The notes under the pieces were generated by a model. That model saw nothing but the letters and a program-made list of their open reading frames with translations, was not told the DNA's origin and searched no databases. Made by a program: the position numbers and the translations under genes. Source: Elusimicrobiota bacterium (GTDB lineage Bacteria > Elusimicrobiota > Elusimicrobia > FEN-1173). From it: a DNA stretch of 64,000 nt. Positions 45,557 to 57,200 of this stretch are shown piece after piece. Numbering within the stretch: the first letter of the stretch is position 1; every line of letters begins with the position of its first letter. Where the stretch lies: contig JADJJR010000001.1 in the NCBI GenBank assembly GCA_016706425.1, positions 1,612,001 to 1,676,000 of the forward strand. Direction: 5' to 3'.

Positions 45557-46042
45557 TCACGGATGCGAAGGAGCCTTCTGTGGAGGACCCTTAATTACAA
45601 TAACCCCATTCTCGCTCCTCGCAATTTCCCGTCCAGATCCCCAAACGACCGCGTACCAATGGCCTTTGCTCCAAAGCCGTCTGGCATAAACAGCATATGC
45701 CACTCCTGCTTCCGCCTTAAACTCAATCCTAACGTTCCGTTGGGAAATGGCCCTTCTCTCATCGTCGTCACCGGATCGATAACCGACCTCTATCTCACAG
45801 GGGCCGGGCAAGACAGCCACCCTGTCCTTAGCAGTGATAAATCCATTCACTTTCCGAAGATAAACCGTCTCCTCGCTGCCACTCATCACTTGGTCGACAG
45901 GATGATTAACCTCAATAATCGCGACGTCGGACCTTGGGGCTTTCGGTCCCGTGTAAGCCCGAAACGGCGCGCACCCCGCCAGAAGAAACGAACACAAGGC
46001 CAGCATTGTGCCACCCCAGCTTATTCGGATCGTCGACATCAT
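45557..46042 (-). CDS. Lipoprotein, candidate immunity or accessory protein
   Basis: 161 aa from ATG 46042. Lipobox MLALCSFLLAGC|A. Then VAIIEVNHPVDQVMSGSEET, RVAVLPGPCEIEVGYRSGDD, AGVAYAVYARRLWSKGHWY: a small beta-rich domain of unknown family. One base after the stop of the gene at 46044, same strand; the pair follows the full-length RHS gene. Confidence 0.6.
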   Translation of the reverse strand: MMSTIRISWGGTMLALCSFLLAGCAPFRAYTGPKAPRSDVAIIEVNHPVDQVMSGSEETVYLRKVNGFITAKDRVAVLPGPCEIEVGYRSGDDDERRAISQRNVRIEFKAEAGVAYAVYARRLWSKGHWYAVVWGSGREIARSENGVIVIKGPPQKAPSHP

Positions 46043-46043
46043 G

Positions 46044-46715
46044 TCAGTTTTCCATGAAGCGGAACTCCTGGACCATTTGGTCGAACTCGCCCACGCCTCC
46101 GTCGAAGTTCTCAACCGGGCTGCTGTACCACAAGACGATCATCCTTGGAAATCGGCCTTTCTTCGAAAACTGCGTGTATCCCCAATCCCCTCGTTTAATC
46201 AAAACAAACTTGCTCTTCAAAGCCCTCTCGGCCAATTGGGTGGAATCACACGCGACGAGATATTCATCTCTCGTTACAACCGAGACCTCGACCGCCTCGT
46301 AGCCAGACAAGGAAGCCTTCCGGTGCTCCAGGAACCGGATATCCTTGACACCCATCTTCTCGTTAAAGCTTTGAAGGAACCGCACGGCAACTTCTTCAAA
46401 TGAATTCTTCTCCACCTGGACGGGCAGAGCTTTCTTCCGTTCATTTCGACGGTAATCAGCCCTCATGATGGTGATCTGCTGCGGACCGGGGCATTTCCAG
46501 AAAATTATATCGTCCGCCGCAGTCCCGACCGTCCCATAACGGATGACACTGCTGTCGTTCCACTTCCATTCCCCAACAGGCTTGTTGACCCTATACAAAC
46601 CCTCGTTTTCTACCTGGCGCTCTCTCACAAGCACCATCCTATGGGTGCCGCAGCCTGAAAGGAAGACAGCGCACCACAGAAGAGCTCCCTTATCTATCCT
46701 CGAGAAGTAGGTCAT
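46044..46715 (-). CDS. Lipoprotein downstream of the full-length RHS gene
   Basis: 223 aa with lipobox LWCAVFLSGC|G. Contains GEWKWNDSSVIRYGTVGTAA, PGPQQITIMRADYRRNERKK, VVTRDEYLVACDSTQLAERA. It starts 8 bases after the RHS stop, the usual place of an immunity gene. Function inferred from context only. Confidence 0.6.
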   Translation of the reverse strand: MTYFSRIDKGALLWCAVFLSGCGTHRMVLVRERQVENEGLYRVNKPVGEWKWNDSSVIRYGTVGTAADDIIFWKCPGPQQITIMRADYRRNERKKALPVQVEKNSFEEVAVRFLQSFNEKMGVKDIRFLEHRKASLSGYEAVEVSVVTRDEYLVACDSTQLAERALKSKFVLIKRGDWGYTQFSKKGRFPRMIVLWYSSPVENFDGGVGEFDQMVQEFRFMEN

Positions 46716-46723
46716 ATTTCCTC

Positions 46724-49700
46724 TCAGAACTTAATTTTGATTCTTCCTTTGACGCCATTCTCGTCAAAATACTCCCCGCCGAAGTGGTCCGTTTCTTCAA
46801 CGCCCACGCCTCCGGCGATCATGTCATACCCAAGCTCCGGGTTATCCGCCAAGAAGTTTAGCGCCGGCTTCGCCATGGCCTTTGTCACTTCTTTGACCAC
46901 ATCTGAAAAAAGAGCACCGATGTCTCCCTTTTGCGCCGCATTCTTGGCGCCGTCTCTCGCCGCAGTCTTGATGGCGTTCAAAAGACCCTCTCTGCTAGGC
47001 ACCTTCGGCGCATATTCGAGGTAACCCAAAACACCTCCTGCTATACCTCCGATGGCTGCTCCTCGATACGCTCCTCGGACGACGGACCCCCAGTCCCCTA
47101 TACCGCCGGCATAGCTGGCGGCACTGCCGCCCCCCATCCCCATGATTGCTCCGCGTGTGGCCCCGCCAAAGACATACCCCAACCGACTGCCACCCATGGC
47201 ATCACGCAAAAAACCTCCTGCTTGCCCACCCGCGTAGCCCGTAACCGCGCCGATCACTCCGCCGATTGCGACACCACTCAAGATGTCCCCACCAGCCCTA
47301 TAAGCACTGTAGCCGCCCACAACCTCACCCATTAGAGCTCCCGTCCAAACTGGTCCGCCATAGGCGAGGGCACCTCCTGCTGTTGCAATAATTGCCGCGC
47401 TTGCCCATACATAATCGCGGTTCTTGTTCCACCAACTCGCCGCTCCGCTTTGGTGCCAGGTATGGCTAATGCTTTTTTCAATTCCGCGCCATGTATGTTT
47501 GATGTTCCAAGAAAAATGACCACTAGGATCAGTATAGTTGATTGGGTTATTGAAACAATAGGCATACCGATTCAGATTTTGCGGGTCGTAGGGGCTCTGC
47601 ACGATCGTGTCCGGCGTGATGAACCGCCCCAGTGCCGGGTCGTAGTACCGCGCGTTGTAATAATACAGCCCCGTCCCGTCGTCCTGCCGCTGCCCCGTGA
47701 ACCGCCACGCCGTCTCCCCGCTCCCCCCCACCTCGAAACTCCCGCCAAACGGCGTGTACGCAAGCGTCCGCGTCACAGCCCCCGCCCCGTTCGTCAGCGC
47801 GCTCACGCTCCCCAGCTGGTCCACGTGGAAGTAGCTCGTCCCCGCCGCGCTGCTCACCTGCGCCACACGCTGTCCCCCCGCGTGAACGTATCGGATCCGC
47901 TCCGTCCCGCGGTCCTCGTACACCGTCCCCGCAAAATACGTCGTTCCCCCCGCCCCCGTCGCCTTCACACGCTGCCCCTCCGCGTCGTAGGCGTATTCCG
48001 TGACGCTCCCCTCCGCCGTCACCACCTTCACAGGCCGATTCTCGTAATCGTACGCGATCCACTTGTCCCGCGCGATCACCATGTTCCCGTTCCCATCCTT
48101 CAATATCTGGTTCCGATGGCTTTGGATCGCCGCCACGATCGCCCCCACGTTCGTCAGCCCGATGATTTCCCCGCTCGCCGTTCCCTCCCCGTAGCTCCCC
48201 ACCAGGGTCTCTTCGACAGGGTCCGCGGGGCCGTACGCGTCGAGCTCATAGAGCGAATACCCCCACGCCGTCCCGCGCACCAGCCCGTAGATCCGAAGAT
48301 ACCGCGCCTGTTGCGCGCCCACCGCCACCTCGTCCACGCCACCGTCCCCGCCCGTCACCGCCCCAACAATCACCCAGTTCGCCTTGTCCGTCGACACCTG
48401 CACCAGGTAATCCTTCCCGTACGCCACCTCCCACACCAGCCGCACCGTGTCGAACGCTCGCGTCTCCCCGAAATCCACCGCCAGCCACTGCGGGTCGATC
48501 GCCTGCCCCGCCCACCGCGTCCGCTCGTCCCCGTCCACCGCGTGCGCCGCCGGCAGGCTCGCTCCCTCCGTTGACGCCCACGCCCGGATGTCCGGCCCGT
48601 ACACCTCCAGCTCCTTCAGCTCGTAGCCCCCGCTCCCGCTCCGCCGCGTTCCCTCCCACCGCACGTACCGCGCTCGAACAGACCCGAACGTCACTTCGTC
48701 CGTCCCACCGTCCCCGCCGTCGTTTGATAAAGGGTTTTCCAGCGGCGTCCGTCCATCGAGGCCTTCAATTTGTACTCCACCCCGTGGCTCGCTCCCCACT
48801 TGAGCGCCATCCGGTTCATCCACCGCGCTTCCCCCAGATCCGCCTGCCACCACTGGCTGTCCGCCGCCGCCGACACCCACCCCGTCGTCGCCGACCCGTC
48901 CACCGCCGCCCCCGCCGCCGCGCCCGACGTCAGCGCCGTCGCCCCCGCCCGCAGCGCCGCGTTTCGAATGTTGGACCGGAACGCTTCGATCTCCCAAAGA
49001 GAATACCCCCATTGCGTCCCGCGTTGGGTTGCGTACAAGCGCAGATACCGCGCCCGCCGGTCCCCCACCGGGCACTCATCCACGTTCCCGTCCCCGTTCG
49101 CCGTCGCGTACACAACCGTCCAATTGGCGTTGTCCGTGGAGATGCGGATTTCGTAGCTCTTCCCATAGGCCGCCTCCCACATGATCCGCACCGTGTCAAA
49201 GGCTTTTTCCTGGCCGAAATCAACGCTGATCCACTGAGGATCTATCGCATCCGACGTCCAGCGGGTGTAGGGGTTGCCGTCAATCGCCGCGCCGGCGATG
49301 GCCGCGTTGCTCGACGCCGTGGCGACCCGTCCATCCGTCACGGAGATCTCCCAAAGGGAAACTAATCCGTGCGCCGGATTCAGCGCGATGGTCTCCAGCC
49401 GGACATAGCGCGCCGTCCGCGCCCCCACGCCCACACGGTCGATGCCCCCGTCCGAATCGTAAGGGTTCCCCATCGCCGTCCAGTTTTTCCCGTCCAAGGA
49501 ACACAACAGCCGGTAGCGCGTCGCGTAGGCCGTTTCCCAGTTCAGCACCACCGTGTTGAAGTCGCGGGGCGATCCCAAATCGATCAGCAGCCAGGGCGCC
49601 GGATCCCCCGCCGCCGAGGTCCAGCGGGTGTAGGTATTGTTGTCCATGGCCAACGTCGCCTCCGCCCCCGCGCCCCACACCGAGGACGCCGTGGCCGCCG

Positions 49701-52700
49701 GATGGTCCAAAGAACCGTCCCAGGCCGGGTTTTCGATGTACCCCAACAGGGTTCCAACGGAATCATATTGATACATCTGCCGTCCATAGGGCCCCTGCGC
49801 GTCGGACAAACGATTGAAACCGTCGTAGTCGTAGTTGTACGTCCACCCCCGCACGCCGTCCACCGTGGACTTCACGTTGGCGGATTTATCGTAGGTGTAG
49901 CTCAAATTCAACAAGGTTTGGGACCCTTTTTGGGCGGTGATGTTTTGCATCATTCGGTTGTCCGCCCGATAGGCGTAGGTGGTGACGGTTCCATTCCCGT
50001 AGGTCAACGTGGCCGGCTGCCCGGCGGCGGCCAAGTCGTAGGTCAACGCCGCGTAAGGCGCGCCCCCCGCGTCGGTGACGGATTTCAAAAAGCTTCCTTC
50101 GTAAACGTTGCGGGCTTCGCTCCCATCCGGGTACACCAACGCGGTGTCCCGGCCCAAAAGGTCGTAGCGGCTTTGGGTGATATAAGTCCTGCCGTCAATG
50201 ACGCGCTTCTTTTGGGTCGCTCGGCCCAAGTCGTCGTAGAACAGTTCCAGCGTCCCCGACAAATCGGTCACCTTCGACAGCCGCCCCACCGCGTTAAGCC
50301 CTTGGTCGTATTGGTTGACGACGGATCTCCCGTCGGGATAGGTCTTGGAGGTCGGCCGGTTCAACCGGTCGTACGCCATGATGATCGTCTGGTTTTTGCC
50401 GTCGATTTGTTTGGTTAAGTTGCCGTTGGCATCGTATTCGTAACGCCATTCCCCCATTTGCGGGTCCCGCATCCAGGTTTTCCGCCCCAGGCTGTCATAG
50501 AGGATGGAAACCGTCTCCCCGTTCGACTTCACTATCCCCTTCAGATTCCCCAAAGCGTCATAGTTGTAAACGGTGGTGTGTTTCGTCGGGCCGTCGAATT
50601 CGCCCACTTCCACCGTGCGTCCATAGGCGTCCGCCACTGTTTCTTTTTTGTTCCCATTGGGGTCGATCCCCGTGGTCACGCGTTCAACGTAGGTCGTCGC
50701 CGCCGCCCCGCCGTCCGGGAACACTGTGCGCACCACGCGCCCCAGCGCGTCGTGCTCCGCCGATGTCTTGGGGGTGTTGGCGGGCAAAACCGCCATGGAC
50801 GTCGAAAACAACACCGTGGCCGAAGCGAAACTCTCCCCCACAAGCCCCCGCGCGTCGTAGGTGTGTACGCCGGAAACAATCTGCCGCCCCGCCGCCCCCG
50901 GGGTTTTGGTTTGGCGCACGCGCCCCAGCCCGTCCAAAAAGGTGTAACTGTCCAGCGTCTGATCCGATTCCGGAACGCCCTCTTGGTGATGATTAATCCG
51001 CCGTTTCTCCAAAACCAGATGCGGCGGCGTCGGTTGGACTTGATATTCGTACGCCACCGTCGGATGGGCCGCCGTGTCCCCCGGGCCCACCACCTTCGTG
51101 GTTCGGCCGAAGGTGTCGTAGACGAATTGCGTGGTCTGGCCGTTGGCGTCGGTCTTGCTTAGCACCTGGCCGGTGTCCGTGTTGTACGCCATCGTCTCAA
51201 TAAAGTTAAAGGAACCCGCCCCCTGCGTGACCTTCACCGGGAAAAGATTGTAAACGGGGTCGTACTCGTAGCGAGCGTGGTTCCCCTCGGTGCCGTTGGT
51301 GGCGTTCCACTTCGCGTCGTATTCGTCCGTCAAGTTCCCATGGGCGTCATAGGCTTTTGTCAGCGCGACGTTCGCCCCGCCGGACAGCCACGCCTCGGCG
51401 CGCGTGGGGCGGCCTTTCGTGGGGCTCTGGGTCCACAGCGCGTTGCCGTCGTAGTTCGTCCAGCTCTCCGACACAGTGTTTCCCAGGCTGTCCAACACCT
51501 TCGTGTGGGCGGGCAAGCCCAGAATGTTCAGCGGCGTGTTGTGCACATACTCGATGGTTGTCTCCGTTTCGTCGCCGCTCACGGACACATCTCCCAGGGC
51601 GGTTTGTTTGGTGACGTTTCCATAGGCGTCATATTCAAATTGGGCGGAGGTGATTTTCGATCCCAAGACGCTGTTTGTTTGCGAAAGATGGGGGAAATAC
51701 ACCCCGGGGTAGGGCTGGGCCACGCCGTAAATGTTCGTGGTTTTCGTCAACAGGTTTCCGACGGCATCGTAGGCCGCTTGTTCCGCCACAAGACCTTTGA
51801 GCATGTTGACGTCATTGACCGCGCTCTCCGATTGAAAAAATGTGTTTATCCCATGGTTGCCTTGGGAATCCGTCGTCCGAGCTTTTCCAAAACCGAGAAA
51901 CTCTTTTTCTGTCGATGGGATGTGATCGAAAAGGCCTTCGTAAAAAGAATAGTTTATCGTTGTTGTCGATCCCAAACCATCCGACATGGAGACGGATTTC
52001 ACAACGGCGACCGGGAAGGGAAGTCCCGTACTCTTTTGAACGACAAATTCGTATTGGGCAGAAACCAGCCCGCCCAATAGATTTTGAATTTGGATGAGCT
52101 TGTCGGGAACAATACTCCGGCGAATTTTTATGCCTACTGGGTTGGTCATGTAGTGTGCGACATCAATTAAACCGTCTCCGTTGAAATCAGCTAATTGGGC
52201 CCCCTCGTCCACCCGATAGTCAGAAAGAACCCAGTTAACGAGCCGAAAGGGTGGGAGCCATCGGTCGTCCCTAACCCAGCCGTTGCCTGTCCCCAGCCAG
52301 ACAGCTTTTTTTGTTCCAGCCTCACCATCCAGATATTGGACACAGTCCACGATTCCGTCGCCGTTGATGTCCGCTGGCCGCACACCTTCGTCCTTGCCCT
52401 CTGCAGTGACGAAATCCAGGGGAGGAACCAATGGCGATCCGGGCTGCTCAACCCAATTGATCCCGTTGTTAATCCAAGCTTTACGGACTCCCCCGGCGGC
52501 CTTCAAGATGTCCACCAGTCCGTCGTTGTTCACATCAAGAAAACGAACACCGAGATCCTTTGATTGAGTTTGATTCCCGTTTCCCAATTGAATTACAACA
52601 TCGCAGATGGCGGGCGGTGATCCCCACGATTGGCTTTCCACCCAGCCATTCCCATTGTTTATCCAAACTCCGAAAGAATAAACCGGATCATCATTGTCAT

Positions 52701-54093
52701 TATGGGGTTTGGCATTCCGCGACATGACAATGTCAACCAAACCATCTCCACTTATGTCAACAACTCTGGTTCCCATGTCTTCGACACCCCTGCTGAAAAC
52801 GGCGGCCGCCGGAAGAATCCATTCCGGCGCGACGGCCCAACCATTGCCGCTGTTCAACCACGCATTCTGCGTGGGAGGATCATAGAGATTAAACGCACTA
52901 TGGAGGATATCCATCAACCCGTCCCCGTTCACATCCACGAGTTGAACTTCGGCGGAAAGATCAACGGGAGGTGCAAAAGCATCATTTCTCAACCAACCAT
53001 TGCCCGTGTTGAGCCAAGCGGCCGGGGTCTCTGTCGGAGACCTCCGAAGGACATCCACCAAGCCGTCTCCGTTGATATCAGCGACAACGATGCCGCTCGG
53101 CGATTGCGTTGGAAGTTCGGAAATTGCCGCATCCCAAGTTGGGTCGCCTTCCTGATATGTGAAGCGCACCGGGGGCAGTGTTGTTCCGGACAAACCGTAT
53201 TCTTGAATAGCGGACAGGAAAGATTTGCCCGCGGTATTTTGGCTATAAGTTAATTCGTTTCGACGAATAAGTTGAGTCTCGGAATAGACTTTTATCGTCT
53301 TGAGCCGCTTATTCACTTCATTTTCAGTCCCAGCACGATAGTCGGTTAGGGTGTCGGAACGCGCTTCCAATTCCAATACAACGCGGTTCTTGTAGGTGCC
53401 GTCCGTTTTTCGGTTATATCGGATTTCTGCCGGGATATATCCCGGCAGCCCCTGAGAACCGGCACCGCCGGAGGGATTTGGATTCAGCGCCCCTTCATAA
53501 AAAGACGTTAGCTCAATTGTGCCGCCATTAAGATCCGTCACCTTGCGAAGGTCCCAATAGTAAAATTCCGTGCCTTTGGGCACGAGCCCAAGGAAAAGGA
53601 ATTCCCTTCCCCCCTTGTCCCACGCACGCCATTCTTGAGCGTTAATTTTTTTGAATCGAAAGAACGCCCCTTCAATTTGAACGCGATACTCACCGCCTCC
53701 GATGGGCACCAGTTCCTGGGTTTGGCCTCCCTGCGAAAACATGAAGGTGTCGGAATCCGTGTAGGTGGGGACGCCTTTTTTGGTGCTTCGGAATATAGCG
53801 CCGACGCTCAAATCCCAACCCAATCCCAGCCAGCCGTTTCCAGCCTGGGAGTTGTAAATCAATTTAATGTCGGGCTGTAGGCCGTTTCGGCCTGGAGGAA
53901 CTTCGATGGGGTAGCTGTAGGTAAAAGCCCCCGTGAAGAGGGACGTGTCGTGGGAGCCCGTGGGGGCGAGGTTGCCGGGGTTAGGCCCCGCTTTCTCTCC
54001 GGCCGATACGCCGACGACAAAAACGGCCGACATTAAAACCATTGCCGTCGACCGGACAATCGATTTGACGAATGAGAAAGATTTGTTGATCAT
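46724..54093 (-). pseudogene. Full-length SpvB/FG-GAP/YD-RHS protein with discoidin domains, split by a frameshift
   Basis: Frame 1 (54093-48691, 1800 aa): signal peptide (STAMVLMSAVFVVGVSAG), SpvB-like domain (LFTGAFTYSYPIEVPPGRNG, LIYNSQAGNGWLGLGWDLS), FG-GAP/VCBS repeats (VVADINGDGLVDVL, DVNGDGLMDIL ...), YD repeats (~780-1490), then three to four discoidin domains (residues ~1500-1790). At 48712-48715 a run of four Cs, five in the paralogue at 45214-45218, shifts the frame. Frame 2 continues as YVRWEGTRRSGSGGYELKEL, another discoidin domain, the RHS core, NPINYTDPSGH and a Gly-rich C-terminal toxin region ending at 46724. Intact it would be ~2450 aa: secreted, with the toxin released from the RHS cage. 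Confidence 0.85.
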
Positions 54094-54127
54094 GGCCGCC
54101 CCCGCGAAAGAAAGTCATCGCCGGGAC

Positions 54128-54156
54128 AATTTACACAAACACTCTATTTATGTCAA
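54128..54156 (-). promoter_or_regulatory. Promoter of the RHS gene
   Basis: Minus strand TTGACA (54156-54151), 17-bp spacer, TAAATT (54133-54128), about 35 bases before ATG 54093, in an AT-rich gap of otherwise GC-rich DNA. Confidence 0.6.
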
Positions 54157-54270
54157 GTGTTTTAAAATAAATTATACTACTTATAATATAAACCACCGAC
54201 AGCAGTATAATTTGCAAAAAGCCTGGCCTCCGGTTTTACACCCCCCACCGCCCATTCGGCGGTCGATTTT

Positions 54271-57200
54271 CTATGGCTCGACAATCCCGTAGCGGTCGAT
54301 GTTCAATCCGCTTTGCACCTTTGAATTGAGCAACCGAATCGTGTTCACCGGGCCCGGGTTTAGATCAACGGGCACGTCCACGTCGTGAAAGCTCTCCCAC
54401 CCGTACCACCACGAGGGGAAGTACAACGTCTGCCGATATTGGCCGTTGACGTAAAGGCCCTTTTCCCCATCCGTCAGGCTGGCCGCGCAGCGGATCCGTA
54501 GGGTTTTCGTTCCGCCGCTCCCGCCGTCCACGCCATCGACTTGGCTCCAAGCCCCCACGGCGTGCATCCCCCCCACAAAATAGCCGACGACCGCTGCGCC
54601 CCCGCCCACGGTGCCCCATTCGGCCTCGTAAACGCCGGGGACATAATCCGAAACCGCGTAGCGGTCGATGTTCACCCCCCCGGCGTCGCCCGGGGCGTTC
54701 AAAAGCTTGATAACGTTGGCCGGCCCGGCGTTCAGCGGGATCGCCACCTGCGTGGCGCCGAAAGCGTCCCACGCCCCCGTCACGGGGAAGTTCACGCGAC
54801 GCACAAACACGCCGTTCACATAGAGGCTTTTGACGACGCCGGCTTCGTTGGTCGCGTAGCGAACCACCAGGGTCTTCGTTCCGCCACCCAAGCCGTCGAC
54901 GATGCCAATCTGGTTCCAGGCCCCCGATTGATGCATCTGCCCCACGTGCGCCCCCTGGATCGCAGCGCCCCCGCCCACCGCCCCCTGCTCGGCTTCGTAG
55001 TCCCCGGGCGTATAATCCGATATCGCGTAAGAGTCGATGTTCACCCCGCCCGCGTCGCCCGCGCCGTTCTCCAGCTTGAGGGTGTTGTTGAAGCCGGCCT
55101 CCAGCGTGACGGTCGTCTGCGTCTCGCCATAAGCGCTCCAAGACCCGGTCGGCGGGAACGTCACATGCCGTACAAACACGCCGTTGGCGTAGAGGCTTTT
55201 GATGACGCCGGCCTCGTTGCAGGCGTAGCGAATTTTGAGGATTTTCACCCCCCCGCCCGCCCCAAAGACGGCGCCGATTTGGTTCCAGGCGCCGGGGTGG
55301 TGCATCTGGGCAACGTAAGACCCCGCGATCACCGCGCCGTTGCCCACGGTCCCGTCTTCGGCCGAGTAAACGCCGGTCGGCGAATAGTCCGACGTCTCAT
55401 ACCGGTCGATGTTCAACCCGCCCGCGTCCCCCGCCGCGTTTTGCAGGCGGACCGTGTTGACCGCCCCCGACGACAACCCAATGGGTTCCATTCTCACGGC
55501 GAAGGTTTCCCATCCGCCGGTGGCCGGGAAAGACACGCGCCGCACAAACACGCCGTTAACGAAAAGGCTCTTCACGCAGTTCGTCTCGTTGGTGGCGTAA
55601 CGGATGGTGAGGCTCTTGTAACCCCCGGCCAACCCGTCCACGCCGTCCACCTGGTTCCAGGCCCCGGCGTTATGCATTTGACCCACGTAATAGCCGGTGG
55701 CCGCCGCGCCGCCTCCCACGGTGCCCCGCTCCGCCTCGTGCCCGTTGGGGCGCAGGACCTCCGGCGGCACCAGCTCCTTGGCCTGGGACGGCGAACTCCA
55801 CGACAAGTTCGCCAGCGCCGCCACCCTGTCGTCGTAATAATCCATCCGAATCGACACCGGCCGCCCGGCCGTCAGGGCGATGGTGCCCGTGTGTTCCGTC
55901 GCCCCTTGGGAGGCCCATTGGTCAATGATCAATTGCCCATCGACCCACAACCGCACCCCGTCGTCGGCCTCGGCGTGAAACGTGTACGCCTCGCTGTATC
56001 GCGGCGTGATGGATCCCGTCCATCGCACCGAAAAGGTGTCCGACCCCAGCGAAAGGTCCGGCGAGAGGTGGATCCAATTGAATTTGATTTTCGGGTCCAC
56101 CCGCGTCATGCGCAAGTCCGTGAAATCCGGGTTGTTGTAGTACGCGCCGAAAAGCCCGCGCCCGGCCGGGGCCGTCGCGCACGCGAGCGGGATCTCGCTT
56201 TTGTTGTTGAACTCGTCCGTTTCCGGAAGGGTGTCGTTGTCGTCCACCACCGCCATCACCGTGTGGGGTCCCGGTTCCGCCGTCCAGCGGGTCCCGTTCA
56301 CTCCGCCGTCGGCCTCCACGTTCGCCGAGGCGCCCGGCTCCAAGCCCGTCCAGCGCGCCGTGGACCAGGCGAATTTCCGCCCGTCCACGTAAAAGGCGAC
56401 CGCGTGCAACTGTCCCGACGGCGACGCCGTCATACCGACGTTCCTGATCACGGCGGAGAACGACACTTCCTCCCCCGCCACGGGGTTGGACGGCGTGACG
56501 GACACGTTCGTCACCACCAGATCCGGCCGCCCCGGCGATACGGCCGAGGGCGGGATCACTTCCTTCCCCAACCCCGGCGCGCTCCACATCAGCTTGGCCA
56601 CGGCGCCCAACCCGCGGTCGTACATGCGCATTTCAATCGGCACGGGGACCCCGCCCGTCAAGTCGATCGCCCCGCTGTGTTCCGTCGCCCCCTGGTCGAT
56701 CCATTTGTCCACCAACAACTGCCCGTTCACCCACAGGCGCACGCCGTCGTCGGTCAACGTGTGAAACGTGTAGCGCCGCGTGATCGCCGGGGTCACATAC
56801 CCTTTCCAAATCACCGAAAAAGAATCCGGCCCCAACAGGGGGTCCGGCTGTCCCGTGCCCCAGTCGAAATCGACGTTGGGCACCAACCGCTCCGTCCGGA
56901 AATAGTTCCGGGAAAAATCCGCGTCGATGCCTTTGTAGTAATACGCCAGCAACCCGTTCGGCCCACCCTCCGTCCGGTCGAAGGTGTTGGCCACGTTCGT
57001 GAACTTGGCGGTGTTCAACGTCCCGTCGGTCACCGAGGTCACACACAACCCGGACACGATGTCCGTGGTCATGGGGATAATGGCACCGGTCATTGAAAAC
57101 CAGGTGGTCCCATCACTGGAATAGAAGGGGTCGAGGGACTTCCCCCGGCGGGTCAATTTGACGTAAATCGGCGCGGAACCGTAGCCCGGGGGGCTCGACA

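Noticed and set aside
41601..48574. Plus-strand ORFs of 340-515 codons in the RHS region
   Set aside because: Antisense to the conserved RHS core in each paralogue; His/Arg/Pro-rich and without domain features.
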